Below are positions 33,376 to 46,975 of a stretch of 64,000 nucleotides of DNA, in pieces. The stretch covers positions 53,456,334 to 53,520,333 of the forward strand of contig CM055099.1 of the NCBI GenBank assembly GCA_029204225.1. The letters are read 5' to 3'. The first letter of the stretch is position 1. Each line of letters begins with the position of its first letter. Source of the DNA: Diphasiastrum complanatum. Its lineage: Eukaryota; Streptophyta; Lycopodiopsida; Lycopodiales; Lycopodiaceae. The translations under genes were made by a program, and so were the position numbers. Below the pieces are notes generated by a model. That model did not search any database and was not told the origin of the DNA. It worked only from the letters and a program-made list of their open reading frames with translations.

Positions 33376-33880
33376 CACACAGACGCATAGAGTTATGAGC
33401 TAGCAAAATTTAAAAGGGACTGACTGATCTTGGAGCAAATGAATAATTCTTGCTTGCTCAATGCATTACTTTCTTCTTTACAGAAGCAACCAATTCTCGG
33501 CTGCCTGACGCTTGATAGTTTATCAAACCCATATATTCCAAATTTCTGCTGATTGGGTCAACTATTGCTATCTCCAATGCCAATCCAGTCGATCCTTGCA
33601 GCAACTAAGATATCGCTGTCACATTTGTGCTATGACGCAATTTAAATTTAAATTGCCGATGACGCAGCCGACACTCCGTGTGGTCACTGGTGACTGATCA
33701 GCTACGCTTAGCGGTAAATAATCGATCTTATCCCCCCCCCACCACTACCCTCACCCTCTCTCATAGTGTACAATGAGCATCCTCCTCTACCCGGAGGATG
33801 ATCTTCAAGTTTCCTAAGTGTAATCCTTATTAAACTCATGCAATTTTTCTCTAGTATGTTTTGTTTTCTCTTGTATAATC

Positions 33881-33934
33881 ACATGCATTTAGTTGGAGTT
33901 GCACATCACATGCATTTACTTGGAGTTGCACATC
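33881..33934 (+). repeat. 27-bp tandem duplication
   Basis: Two units starting ACATGCATTTAGTTGGAGTT (second unit ACTTGG) at 33881 and 33908. A run of ten C lies at about 33732-33741. The stretch 33700-34100 has no gene. Confidence 0.85.
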
Positions 33935-34099
33935 ACATCACATGTATGTTCTACTTAAGACACTTCTTATGTATGGACATTGCAAACTAGATGATTTTAT
34001 CTAAGTTTAGCCCAGAAATGAAGCATGTGGCTCCCCATTTTATCTCTCTTTCTCTCTAAAGTCAACTTAAGCTACATTTAAAACTTTAGATTTTAACAT

Positions 34100-36527
34100 T
34101 TAGCAAAAGTTAGTGCCATGTACTAGAATTGGATGGTCCCCTCCCTAGAGCCCCACACTTTTGTTGCCTCACGACTCACGACTCGAGCAACAAGCCAACG
34201 TTGAAGAAACCTCTTCATTCAATATCCTACATATTTCAAGGCATGTGGAATTTTTTTTGCTTTCTTGCCATCAACTCAAAATTCTTGTAGATCAAAATTC
34301 TCCAACTTCTAAAGGTTGATCATGTTACTTATTATAGTTGCACCAATCTTGAATGATTTCCAAAGACTACTTTCACATGCCTCAACCTACAATCTCTCCG
34401 CATCAAAGAATTTCACTGTGAAGCATGTTCTAAATGATTTTCCCATGCCTCGGATTTTGGCTACAAGTACATCTAGATTGATTATGTGGCAATTGCTCCT
34501 AGAATCATTAATATCAAGCATTTAGAACAACCTAAAATGTTTGTAGGATATCAAATTACTTCGTTATCATTCAATTAACTATATAGATCATCAAAATAAC
34601 TCAAACATAGATACTCCAACTCCGCCTTGAAATAACAATATGCCTCAAACTCAAAAATTGCTTCTCATCAATGAATGTACAAAAAGATCCTCATCAAAGT
34701 AGTAATGAATCACCTCAAATATGAGTTCTAGAATTATCCATAGTTAGGTATAGACCTAGAACCCTATCATCTAATTCCATATTCCAAAAATCATATCCAT
34801 TTGGTAGGTGGATTAAGTGAAACATGTGCCCAATCACCAAATTTCCTCAAATTAAGCCTATAATATAGGGCATTGATCTAGGGGCTCAACTCGGCCACCT
34901 CCTAAGCATGTGAATGGATGCAAATCATCTTCTATTTATCACCTAACTATGTAATAAGAGCTGGGACACATGGTCAACCACAAAAAATGCCATGTGATAT
35001 GATCCAAACTAGTTAGATTTTGACCATTTTCACATTTATCAACATTGGACACTAATTTTGAGGAAGATATGCCAGTCAACTCTAATGAAGAATGTGAAAG
35101 TACAGTACTTTTTAGACCATAAATGGATCTTAGAAGATCCACAAGAGTGATAATGTACTTGCTTAACAATGCATCAAAAAACTAGTCATCAAATCTTGAT
35201 CTAGATTGGCAATTTGACACACAAGAAGCATTGACAATCAAAAACAAAGATCATAGACACAAATCCGAGCCCACACATGTGAAGAGCAGCATGTTGTATG
35301 GATTTTGAATAGTGTTTGAAGTACTCAAAGTGATGGTTTCATTTGGATCACAAAATCAATGTACATGGAGAGGACAAACTCAAAATTGCCAATGAGCTCC
35401 AAAACTAATCTATCTTCTCACTATGGGAGCTTGGAATACATAGCAAAACTCACTTCCTTTGTAAAGTTAGGTGAATTTCCAGCATGTAATAAGGAAGTTA
35501 ACTCACTCTTTTTGCCCTAAAATGAAACCCTAGTCTATTTCCTAGAATCATGCTTGGTAGGTGCATGGTTGGTCAAAATCTCATATCAAATCAAGGTCTA
35601 GATCATATAAAGTAGGGACCTCTACCAAATAGACACAAGAACCACCTCTCTTGACTCGAGCTAACCTATAGTAGGAGTGGGTTGCCACATTGCATTTTGG
35701 CCATACATGTGTGGAACCCAATTATAGACAAAAATGTACAATATGCTTCATGGCTAGATTTGTCAATATAGGCAATTATTCACAAAGAAGACGGGTCGTC
35801 ACTTCATCAGGTGAAAATGAGACTGTTCAAAATATGTAAGTTCTGAATTGTGAGGCATTATTGAAATTTCCTTAGAAAATGTACTTTGAAAAGATATTAT
35901 GTGAGCATAATTTGAGCCCTTTCATATTTCTATGAGATTTGGATTCTCAAAAATCAATTGTTGTCTTGAAATGTTATTTCATTTTCATTATGATGGTTTA
36001 AGAAGTTTTAAAAAAAACTTGTAGTGATTTATTAAAAATATGTATTTTCTGGCACTTTTTTGGATATAATTTAGAGATTAACGTCTCAAAAAAAAAGTTA
36101 TTACTTTGACCTAAAAATAGGCAATCTTAAAAATACCAAAAAAGGCAGTTTTAGGTCAAAGTCCCAAAATAAATCTCATCGCATTGTGTGTGCAATAGCC
36201 TATATCTCAACAATCCAGATCTAGACTATTGTGATGAAGTGGCATGAACCAAGCCTATAGAAACTCCAACAAGGTTTTATCATAATTATGTTCTACCTTT
36301 TGGATTTAAGATGTGGAAATTGGAAAAAATGGCAAATTATAGCTTGATTAAACCTTGTATACATAGGTGGTCCCACACATGTGAATAATAGACCTAGAAT
36401 AGTTATGTCCTAATCATAGGAGTTAGATAGTATGTTTGATCAAGTTTCCTACAATTTAGGATCAAATTCCACAAACCATGGAAGCTGGTAATTAATCTAA
36501 GTTAGGGAGGGCTGAGAAGTACATCCT
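34100..36527. other. Decayed Copia sequence including an LTR-like block; no gene
   Basis: 34960-35760 on the minus strand resembles Copia LTR family A in layout and wording: a CCCACACATGTGAAG motif (about 35270) and a GGAGAGGACAAACTCAAAATTGCC stretch compare with 3060-3240. 36360-36380 has another CACACATGTGA. Short open frames (34316-34525, 34939-35169) have no recognisable motifs. 36180-36527 is the leader of the gag below. Confidence 0.35.
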
Positions 36528-37239
36528 TTGTACAAGTCATTAGCGAAGATGGGACCAAGAGGTGCATTCCTCTTAGAATTCCTCTTAGATGCTAGTGAGA
36601 GGTTGAATTCTACAAACTACTCAATATGGAAAGTGAGAATGGAGTCACTCCAAATTCTCCAAGACTTCTATGATCTTGTCCTAGATGAAGAGGATGAACC
36701 TCTAAGTGGATAAGAACTGGTGAAGTACAAGAAGAGGGCAAGACTAGCATTACATTGTGAAGATGAATGTTAGTAATGATCTTCTTAAGGAAGTTGTCTC
36801 TTGTACTACAAGAAAAGAAGCTTTGGATTTATTAAAAGCAATATATGAATCCAACAACGCCTCAAGAGTGCTTATGCTAAGAAACCAAGTCCTGCAAAGC
36901 ATGAGGAGAAGTGATGAGAGTGCTCAAGAGTATGTACCTAGAATCAAATCTCTTAACAAGGAACTTGCTTCAATAGGAGATAAGATTCATGATAACGAAC
37001 TTGTTCAAGTGATCATAAATGGACTTGGAGATGAGTACTCCAATTTGGTCCAAAGTTTTTCCATTCAAGATAGCCAACCTTCTATTGACAAGCTACATAG
37101 CGTGCTTGTGGCCGAGGAGTGTAGAGTCCAACATCCCAAGAGATATGACAAGACTTCATATGATAAAGCAATTTTATTGGATAACTATTTTTGTAATAGT
37201 TTGAAAAATGGTGTCTTGAAAAGTCAAAACACCATTTAA
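36528..37239 (+). pseudogene. Copia gag fragment
   Basis: Homologous along its length to the gag at 63273: FLLDASERLNSTNYSIWKVR, then a stop and a frameshift near 36711-36757, NVSNDLLKEVVSCTTRKEAL, MLRNQVLQSMRRSDESAQEY, RIKSLNKELASIGDKIHDNE and LVQVIINGLGDEYSNLVQSF. This is the UBN2/retrotransposon gag region that forms the virus-like particle. The ORF drifts off after VLVAEECRVQHPKR. No zinc knuckle follows; what comes next is Gypsy-type LTR sequence. Diverged from the 63-kb copy, so an independent old insertion. Confidence 0.85.
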
Positions 37240-37427
37240 TGTAATGTACTTGAAATTCTTTGAGTCCACATGCTTTGTGCATGATCATTTCAATGTAAGG
37301 ACCAAAGATTATCCTACTTCAATGAAAGGAATAATGGCTGTTTTTTGCTCTTCAAGTAGAGATTGTAAATTCTACATTTTTTTCACAAAAGAACTTGTCA
37401 ATGGTGGAAATATGATCTTTCATGAGT

Positions 37428-38343
<916 letters not shown>

Positions 38344-38399
38344 ATTGGCATTGTTGCCAAGGAGCCAAATGCTTTGCTAGCATTCTGTTTATGCTTCTT

Positions 38400-39950
38400 T
38401 TACTTGCTTTTGTTGCTAGTTTTAAGTGGCTATTTTGTAAAAAATTTCATGCATCATTTGCTTTTGTTTTATATGATTTGAGCATATGGATGTCTGGGCC
38501 TACTATTAAACTATTAATTCCCCACAAAAACAAAAACAAAAAAAAATAGTCTCTAATCTCTATTAAACCTGCTATAATAGAGCCTTCAAAAATTGTCTGT
38601 GTGAAGCTAGTAGCAATCTACCAAATAGAAAATCAGTCTTCCAAGGAGTGTTTTGAGGCCAAAATCTCAACATCCAAGTTCTCTTGTCTCACCACTGATC
38701 AAGCAGACTTTTTTGCACAATATGTCAGAGGGGCAAACTTGGGTAGGAAAATTCTAAGAAATAACAAATAAAAAGCCTCCAAAACTTGTTTGCATTTTCT
38801 AGACTTGCAAAATTTGCTATCTAGGTTTGCCCACTTCAGTTTAAGGCCATTAGTACTTGCTAAAACCATTGTCTAGAGGGCGAACCCAGACCATGAGTCT
38901 TGCTCCTAAAACTTGAGCTCAAAGTTCTAAATGTTTTTGCCTCTTCAGCCGTTCAGTCAGTATCAACATATCTTGGTTCACTTTCTTCACTAATGAAATA
39001 TCTACCTAGGATAAGCACTCAGCCAAATCCGAGAACCTAGATCTCAAGAATCCATTGCTATACATTTAAAAGTGTGAAAACCCTGATTTTTTTATACTTT
39101 TGGCTTGACAACGGTACTTCTGAGTCCCCCCACCTACTAGTGATCAATTTCATATGTGTTCTACCTATTGAAGTCAAGGGGAGTGTATACCATCATATAA
39201 TTCTCCAAGTGCAAGCCAAAAGTCAAATATGTACCTTCTCAGATCTGTACTAGTCTGCCAAGTAAACTTGGACTTAGTGCATTCCCAAGCTGTCAGGATT
39301 TACTCAAAATCTAGATTCACCGAGATGCATGTTGAATTCTTGACCCCTAATAAGCTTAACTTGAGGTGGGCGAACCTAAACTTCCAAAGTATTAACCGGA
39401 AAATTGCATTTTTTTTTAAAAGATATATTTTTTTTCTCCAAGTTTCTTTGGAAGATCTAGGTCCACCACTTTGAGATCTAAGAGATCTAATATAAATCTT
39501 GCATTCCCCAAGAGGAAAAATCCAGACTCCCAAGGGATCTCTCGATTTTACAATATTTTACTCCCAACACCCTGAATTCTCAAAACCATTCCAAGTTTTC
39601 AAATTTGACCATATGAGTTAACCATCAAGGATATGAACTCATCCATCCCCATACTTCACTGCCCAAATTGGTGAGTCTATAATCCTAAGTCATCAGCCAC
39701 CATTAAACATTTTTTATTCTCCAAGATTGCATTCCCATATTTGAATTCTCCAATTGAAAGAAGTCTTTCTAGTTGGTGGATCCTAATTTTGAGAATATAC
39801 TAAGACATCATCAGGCTATTGCTGTTGAAAATAAAAAGCCATCCATCTTGACTTTAGGGGTTGATGAAGATTTACAACGTGAATGTAGTGTTTGAACTTG
39901 CAAATGCCAAAAAGCAAGAATCACCAACAAATTCCACTTTAAGCTCTTTG
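38400..39950. other. No gene recognised
   Basis: AT-rich, no long open frame of note. It contains scattered related words (GGGCAAACTTGGG, TTTGCCCACTTCAG, GGGCGAACC, GGTGGGCGAACC) like those in the spacer at 50030-50618 of the Tat-like element, so it may be decayed Gypsy spacer. Confidence 0.3.
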
Positions 39951-40430
<480 letters not shown>

Positions 40431-41037
40431 GGGAGAGTACATGAGGAGAGAGGCCCGTGTTCGGGGAGGGGTGCTAGGGGACAATGAGGAACAGAGAAGG
40501 GACTGTGTTAGGTCTAGATTAGAAGGTTTTTGTTTTTGTTTTTTAAGTTTAGGGCTACGAAATTTTGGCAGTGTGTTTCTCTTTTTTTAGCATTTTTTTT
40601 CTCTTATTTTTTCATTATTATTTGTAATCTATTTGGCGAGGGTAGGGTTAGGGCTAGACAAAGGTAGGGGTAGGTCAATTTTTGTTTTTTTTAAGAATGA
40701 AACTTGCGAAACTGCAAAATGACAAGACTGAAAAAATTTACACAAAACTTCACCAGTAAGAGATTGAAGTGCTTCTCTCCCAAAAAACATATTAAAACTA
40801 GATTTAGACATCCTTCACAATAATTAGCATATCTTTGTTCATTTGGCTGGAAATTAGCTTGGATTCAAGCTAAGGCAAAGATTACAATCCTATAAACTCA
40901 TAGTAAAAAAAATTCGTCCAAAAATACTATAAAAAATGGAAGAAAAAAAACTACAAAAACTAGTGCTAACTGAAATTCGCACTAAAATGATCGTAACTTG
41001 GTCATTATAGCTCCAAATCAAAAAATATCAGTACCTC

Positions 41038-41206
<169 letters not shown>

Positions 41207-42410
41207 ACTAATATATAACAAGAAATCATACAAAAAATTATGTTTAATTGGTCAAAAGCTGAACCAAAACATTTTGAAAATTGAAAAACAAGAAATTAGT
41301 GAAGAAAAAACCACAAAACTTAAAGAAAACCACCAAATCTGATGGAGAAAAGATCCATGTTGGACCTTTTCCGTGCTTCCCTAACCGGTCAAATCTAGAG
41401 GACAAAGAAGGGATTTTGGATCTCCAACCGATCTCCAACCGGGTGAGTAGTCGAGTAGTATCGAGCTTCGATCCAATGGGAAGAGAGTTAACATAGTGAT
41501 AGGAGTGGGAATGTAGGCTTGCTAAGGTCGTCAATCTTATCTTCGGATCTGATCGTGGAATACCCTAGATTTGTGTGGCGGTCATCTTCAATGATTTTTC
41601 ACTTTTTGGTCTTTTCTAAGTTTGGTTTATTCGTGCTTATCTAGAAATCCTTGGCTCTAGAGCTTCTCCTCAATAGGTTGATATTCATAAGGGAGGTGAA
41701 CGATGAAAAGGAATCTACCTAATGGATCCTAAGGATCACTCCAAAGGAGATTATCTAATACCTTTTTTTCTTGAGTGTGATTTTGTGAATTAGTAGGATG
41801 ATAGCAAGTGCTAATGGTTATTCAAGAATGTGATAGCATGATTAACAACAACAAAACAAGCATTCATCATCCACAATCAAATTACACACACAAAAAATAA
41901 GTGCCATTTGCAAACAAGAAAGAATTTGTTAGAGGAGATATCTCTCTCTCAATCTCTATTCTTCTTAATGGAAAGTGAATACAAAATGGTGTCACATGCC
42001 TCTTTATAGACATACTAGGGTTAGGGGTTTTGGTTCACCCAAAAACCATGTGCCATAAGAACTTGACTTTATAAAAAATTTTAAACCAAATTGCATTTTA
42101 ACTACTTGGGTCCTTTTTAATTTTAGGCCCATTAGAGCATTGATCTACTTCTACTTCTCGCGCCATAGGCTTGATGTACTGCCATAGGATCAGGACGAGT
42201 GTCATCAGTGCGAAGAGGAACGGTGGAGATGGATGGAAGATCAACTCTGGGGGGGGCGATGAAATGATAGGAGGCAAAGAGGCATCGTGAGATTTAACCT
42301 TCCATTAAGATTGATGAACAGAGATTGAACACAAATCAAATATTAACTAGCTCTGAAATATGAACGTATTAGATTCTTTGATCTTAAAACTCTAGTAAAT
42401 CCAAAACCAG

Positions 42411-42423
42411 GGCTCTGATACCA
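42411..42423 (-). other. Primer binding site, tRNA-iMet type
   Basis: Reverse complement TGGTATCAGAGCC, preceded on the minus strand by CACCAATAGAT. The six-base spacer to the LTR also occurs (TTAGAT) at 45016. Confidence 0.85.
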
Positions 42424-42429
42424 ATCTAT

Positions 42430-43519
42430 TGGTGTGGATCTAGAAAGAATGACACAGCGGAAATGAAGGCCCTTATCCCATCACCAACAAGGAGGAATAA
42501 CACGACGAAACACAATAATGGATCTTGGATTACTTGGAGAACAAAATAGAGTAGCTATGATTTATGATGAACATCAGTAAAGGTGTCGTAGATAACCATA
42601 AAGAGATATTGCTAAAAGATTAGGCGTTTGAGACAGTCGTGCAATTCTCTAATATTGATATTCTAAACATAAAAAAATGTGAAACAATTAGGCATCAATA
42701 ATAGCCATACATTTTTTTATTTATGGAGTACTTGATAGTAACGAAGGAAGAGAGAGTTAATAAACATTCAACACGAATGCAATGAGATAGAACCATAGCG
42801 ATTCTATATATTCAATGCTATAATAACAACTATTAGATCACAAGACAATCATGCTGATAAACTTGTGATCCTACTTATAGAAACAAATCAATTGCTATAG
42901 TTCTGAATACTTTTACTCTCTCTCTCTCTCTATGATCTCTAACTCTAAGGATTCAGATACAATGAAGACCATTGAATCTATGTCTGTGTATGGATGATCA
43001 ATTTCGATCTGTATCTCACATCATCATTTGTCTCTAATTACTTAGTTTCTTATATAGTTGTTGGATGATCTTGTGTTATTCTAGTTTTACAATCACAAGA
43101 TCATTAACAATTGTTTAATTGATCAATAGATTGGTTATTGACGGAGCATGAAGATGTAGACATGTTGTACGTGAAATCCTATGTGCTGCAGTTTGTTGCA
43201 TTTTTTGCATTCTTCGGGAAACCATTTTAGTGTCTCAACCTTTGGGCTTTTGAGATATGAATAGTGTGGCGTTCCTCGCAAAAGTATTTTGGTGCTCAGT
43301 AGTTCAGAAAGTTAAGTAGGACACTTGTGCGAAAGACAGTTCATTTCTGCAGACTTTAGAAAAATGTGAATTGTGCAAAAAATTGTTCATTTCTGCAGAC
43401 TTTAGAAAAATTTGAACTATGCGAAAAACAGTTTATTTCTGCAAACTGTTTGAAGAGAGTGATTTCCTTAAGTGAATCGTAGGCAGTTAGAGAGAGTAGG
43501 AGTAAGATTAGCTCCAACA
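42430..43519 (-). repeat. Copia LTR, family C
   Basis: Starts TGTTGGAGC on the minus strand (high end) and ends CCACACCA before the primer site; about 1090 bp. A related truncated LTR is at 3741-4662, and a fragment in the opposite orientation at 46530-46975. It contains a short CT tract and, near its start, three tandem units (43326-43449). Confidence 0.65.
43326..43449 (+). repeat. 46-bp tandem repeat inside the LTR
   Basis: Units start TGTGCGAAAGACAGTTCATT at 43326, TGTGCAAAAAATTG at 43372 and TATGCGAAAAACAG at 43418; the third is partial. Each contains ATTTCTGCAGACTTTAGAAAA or a close variant. Confidence 0.85.
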
Positions 43520-43671
43520 AGTACGTCCATAGTATCTAGGCCTGCAGTAGTCAAAACTGTGAGGCAGCCATCAGTGCGAAGAGTTGCGTGCTCCTGCTTT
43601 GTAAGCATGGATAGGATGGTGTATTAGGAGGGTGCACAAGTGACACGAGCGGCAGGGGGTCGATGAATAGA

Positions 43672-43890
43672 TCAGGAAGAAGTTTCTCTCTCCTCTCGAC
43701 TAGGGGAAGTGGATGTTGTCGCTGATGAGGATCCGGTCTGTTGAGACGCGGATGGTGAAGTGGTGGTTCGTGAGGATGTCATGGGGCTGGATGAATGGTT
43801 GGGACTAGATGGTGGGGCAGCAATTCTGGTGAGTCTGAATCGTTGTCCAGGGGGAGCGGAGGCATTTAAAAGTCGACGTTTTGGTGCCAT
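43672..43890 (-). CDS. Short Ser/Pro/Thr-rich ORF, probably retroelement-derived
   Basis: Reads MAPKRRLLNASAPPGQRFRL, then a Ser/Thr-rich disordered tail ending SREERETSS. It lies just upstream (minus strand) of LTR-like material; its basic start and low complexity are like gag leaders of Gypsy elements. The nearby phrase CATCAGTGCGAAGAG also occurs at 42207, suggesting a repeated element. Not a confident gene. Confidence 0.2.
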   Translation of the reverse strand: MAPKRRLLNASAPPGQRFRLTRIAAPPSSPNHSSSPMTSSRTTTSPSASQQTGSSSATTSTSPSREERETSS

Positions 43891-44146
43891 TTGTGCGATT
43901 AGGCGGTGATTCCAAGATAAGATGGTTGTAGGCGAGTAAAAAGACTGATGGCAAGAAAAAGGGCTAGTGGCGAGTTAGAGTGGGTAATGGGCTGAGCGTG
44001 AGTAAAAGACTAAGCGCGAGTTCGGACGAGTAAATGGAAATGGTGGAAAATGGATTCAGGAGGCTGTTGGACTGAGTAAAGAGGATGGAGGGTAGGTGAG
44101 AAAACGGAGATGGCAAGTAAAAGGAGGATGGTGAGTAAATGGCTAT

Positions 44147-44350
44147 GTGCGTGAGTTAAAATGCAAAAAAGAGACGAAGGTGTTAAAAATAGTTAAACTG
44201 TTGAACTGTAGGATTTCTTCAAAAATAATTGAACAAAAGAAGTCGAAGATAAGTCTCACAGTTTTTGGAAAGTGCAAAAAATGCGAACTGCGACACTTAG
44301 TGTATTTCTGCATACTGTTCAAGAAATGATGTAAATCTGCATACTTGTTC
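44147..44350. repeat. LTR family C tail fragment
   Basis: Contains GCGAACTGCGACACTTAGTG and TTTCTGCATACTGTTCAAG, words of the tandem unit at 43326-43449. Too decayed to give boundaries. Confidence 0.25.
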
Positions 44351-44499
44351 TAAATGCAAGTTTTGTGGAAGTCCTTGAAGATGGCCAAGTCTTCAATGAC
44401 TTCAAGTTATTAGACTTAGCATCTAAACTTAAAATTATGATTGGATTGGTTACCCTTTGATGAAGATCAGCCGAAAGTCCGTTGTAGGCGTCCTTCAAA

Positions 44500-44940
44500 T
44501 AAATTGGTTATCTAACTTATGATTCCAAGGAGGCAACTGTGGGCTCAAATTTCCAACAGTCCCCGTTAAGTTCGGTGCCTTGGTATCTTTGTCAGGTTTA
44601 ACATGTTGAAGAACTTCTAGTGCTTGATACTTGGAAGCGCTTTGATGAAGATGTCTGTGGCCATTTCTGTTGTGGAGCATTATTGAAGCTCAAATTGTCA
44701 CACAGAATGGTGGTAGCATTGAACTAAGTGTGATGTAAGTTGTGAAGTAATAATGTGATCCATACAACTACTTTCAAAGCTTGGCATGCTGCGGTGTACT
44801 CTTCCACTGTCGCACTTCTGGTTTCAGGTGAGCACCTTCTACTACATATCATCCGGAGTTTAACTTCCAGATGTGGAAGTTAGAACCATGGAACTTGTCA
44901 ATGATTTTAGCCTCGTTGGATGATGATGAAGAGCTACCAA
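44500..44940 (-). pseudogene. Copia RNase H fragment
   Basis: The minus strand reads SATVEEYTAACQALKVVVWI, then LLLHNLHHT, TTILCDNLSFNNA. It matches the Copia RNase H block SxAEAEYxAxxxAxxEAxWLRxLLxxL...xxCDNxSAxxLA. The catalytic DN of CDN is retained. It ends close to the primer site at 45004, so it is an internal deletion derivative or the 3' end of another copy. Confidence 0.7.
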
Positions 44941-45003
44941 GATGAGACATGATAACAATAATATAAATGGAACAAACTTAATCTCTCAGTTTATTTGAGC
45001 TAT

Positions 45004-45120
45004 GCTCTGATACCAATCTAATGGGGCAAGGGAGATAAGAGAATACGAACGGAGAAGAGAGCAGGAATATTGCGGAATAGCTCTCCCGTTCTAATCAGCT
45101 GCTAGATCCAAAATTACAAT
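45004..45120 (-). repeat. Primer site and LTR end of a Copia element
   Basis: TGGTATCAGAGC (minus strand, 45004-45015) preceded by CCCCATTAGAT, as in family C. Only about 100 bp of the LTR is left before the acidic ORF sequence begins near 45123. Confidence 0.6.
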
Positions 45121-45183
45121 CGATGTTTTTTGAGGATACCAAAGCACATTGCTATCCTTATTGGAAGGATGAGCTTGAAACAA

Positions 45184-45887
45184 TCAAACCGTTTCTAAGG
45201 TTGGAGCATAAACATTATTCTCAAAGTCGTAGAATGGAGACGCTTGCGAAGATTGGAGCTGGCTACTGTCTTCATGAAGAAGACTTGGACTATGAAAATC
45301 CTCAACTTCATAGCGAAGGCATGGAGGCGTCTCGGTCGAGTAGATGCTGCTGCCTTCATGATGAGGACTCTGAATGACTGGTGGCTCCACGCTCTGACTT
45401 CTTCATCGCAACTGCGTATAAAGGGCTTTGCACTTGAGATTTCCTCATCCTCGTCAGTGGTGCTATCTGCTTCTGGACCTTGTGCTTGTAGGGCAATATC
45501 ATTTACGTTATCATCTACAACGGAGATTGACTCATGCAGTTGCAAATCATGCTCGAGCAATGTCGATATAGCATTATCATCCCGGAAGCGTTCCGAAATG
45601 CAAGTAACTTCGCTGGCTTGTGAAAGGCGATCAGCATAACGAGGTGATTCCAGAAGTTGCGACAACGAAAATGGTGGGCTGTTAGATCGAAACGGATCCC
45701 TTGAAGGAGGAGAACTTGCTACCGCTTCTGTGGGCGTTGTAGCGTCCACCATAATAGCCTCCGGAACCCGACTAAGCCGCTGGCTAACAACTCTCTGCAA
45801 CGAATAATCGTCTTCATTACTAGGCTGATCTATCTCCATCATTCCAAAAGCTCTCATCCAACAACTATACACAAACAAACAATACAA
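45184..45887 (-). pseudogene. Unrecognised acidic, Ser-rich gene fragment
   Basis: The minus frame (45195-45887) reads MRAFGMMEIDQPSNEDDYSL, QRVVSQRLSRVPEAIMVDAT, then a Ser/Pro-rich section and STLLEHDLQLHESISVVDDN followed by a run of acidic residues (TTDEDEEISS). From about 45390 the neighbouring frame (SIYSTETPPCLRYEVEDFHS, SLLHEDSSQLQSSQ) looks more protein-like than the original frame, so there is probably a frameshift. GC is higher than in the flanking repeats. No family recognised. Its 3' end is cut by the Copia LTR. It may be the first exon of a host gene or a captured fragment. Confidence 0.35.
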
Positions 45888-45961
45888 AACATTCTACAAT
45901 TGCAGGCAGGCAGCCTAAGCATCCAACTCCGTGGGAGCGAATGAGAATGCGAATGCCGAAG

Positions 45962-46099
45962 AGGTGACCTTATTCCTTTCCTTTGTTGATAGGTGACCTT
46001 ATTCCTTCCCTTTGTTGATCTTAATTTTTTTCTGACATACACCATCCGTGCGGAAGGTCATTGTTTCTACATGCACAAGGTCATTGTTTCTACATGCAC
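45962..46099 (+). repeat. Two short tandem duplications
   Basis: 29-bp units starting AGGTGACCTTATTCCTTTCC at 45962 and 45991, and 23-bp units AAGGTCATTGTTTCTACATG at 46054 and 46077. The sequence from 46100 to 46480 has no gene. Confidence 0.9.
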
Positions 46100-46482
46100 C
46101 TTTCTAATCCCAAATAGTGCATTTAAAAAATTTGAATTTTGTTAAAAAAAAAGAGGCACTCTTATTGCGCTTTGGGAGGCACCTCCTTGTTTTTCATGGA
46201 AAAGCAAAAAATGATTTTTATGGGAAGGGGAAAAAAATTTAGGCTTCATTTTTAAAATAGAAAATATTAAAAAGTTTCATGTCATCTCATCGAATGTTTT
46301 GTACAATTTTATCCTATTGCCAAGTTCAAGCTCCTTGATCAAAGACTGGCCATGTGGCTTACTTCAGAACATAGATGTGGGATTGTGCATTATACATGTC
46401 GCGATAATATATTTTTCCTCTCTTTCACATGATGTGGCACTCTCTTTGTATTCTACATAGATGTGCCTCACTAAGTTCATAT

Positions 46483-46483
<1 letters not shown>

Positions 46484-46524
<41 letters not shown>
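46484..46524 (+). repeat. (TC)n microsatellite, about 41 bp
   Basis: The only long dinucleotide tract here with CT on the plus strand. It immediately precedes the inverted family C LTR fragment. Confidence 0.95.
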
Positions 46525-46527
<3 letters not shown>

Positions 46528-46529
46528 GT

Positions 46530-46975
46530 TTTGCGAAAAAGACGACAAAGTGTTCACTGAAGGCTTTAGTCCATTTCAGGCATTTTCAGAAATGCGACAC
46601 TGCTTCGCATAAAATGAGAAAAATGTGAAAAAGGCCACACTCTGTAGAAATATGCAGGATTCCAAGTACAAACTGTCTACGTCTTCACGCTCCAATAATA
46701 ACTGTTCTAATTAGTCAGTTAATCAGTTGTTAAGCGATCTTGTAAATATAAAGATAGAATAATGCAAGATCTTCTAGTTGCTATATATAAAAAAGTGTTT
46801 GAAGGAAGATGGAGATTCAAAAAGCGGATCGTAGAAAAAGATACTCAAGCATAGATTAAACAACTAGAACGGGTTTTCTACTCCTCAGAGTCAGTGATTA
46901 TAGAGAGGGGGAGATAAATATTCAGAACTTTAGCAATTGATTTGATTTTGTAAGTAGGACCATGCGCTTATCAAC
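46530..46975 (+). repeat. Copia LTR fragment, family C, plus orientation
   Basis: Reverse complement of parts of 42860-43450: compare CTTCACGCTCCAATAATAAC ... GTTAAGCGATCTTGTAA and CAGAACTTTAGCAATTGATTTG with that LTR. It ends abruptly at 46975, where the Tat LTR begins, so the Tat element inserted into it. Confidence 0.65.

Noticed and set aside
33732-33741. Poly-C run as a possible polypurine tract
   Set aside because: No LTR start or element coding sequence next to it on either strand.
41244-41534. Minus-strand 96-codon ORF next to the longest AG tract
   Set aside because: No recognisable motif, biased composition, overlapping ORF on the other strand; no support as a gene.
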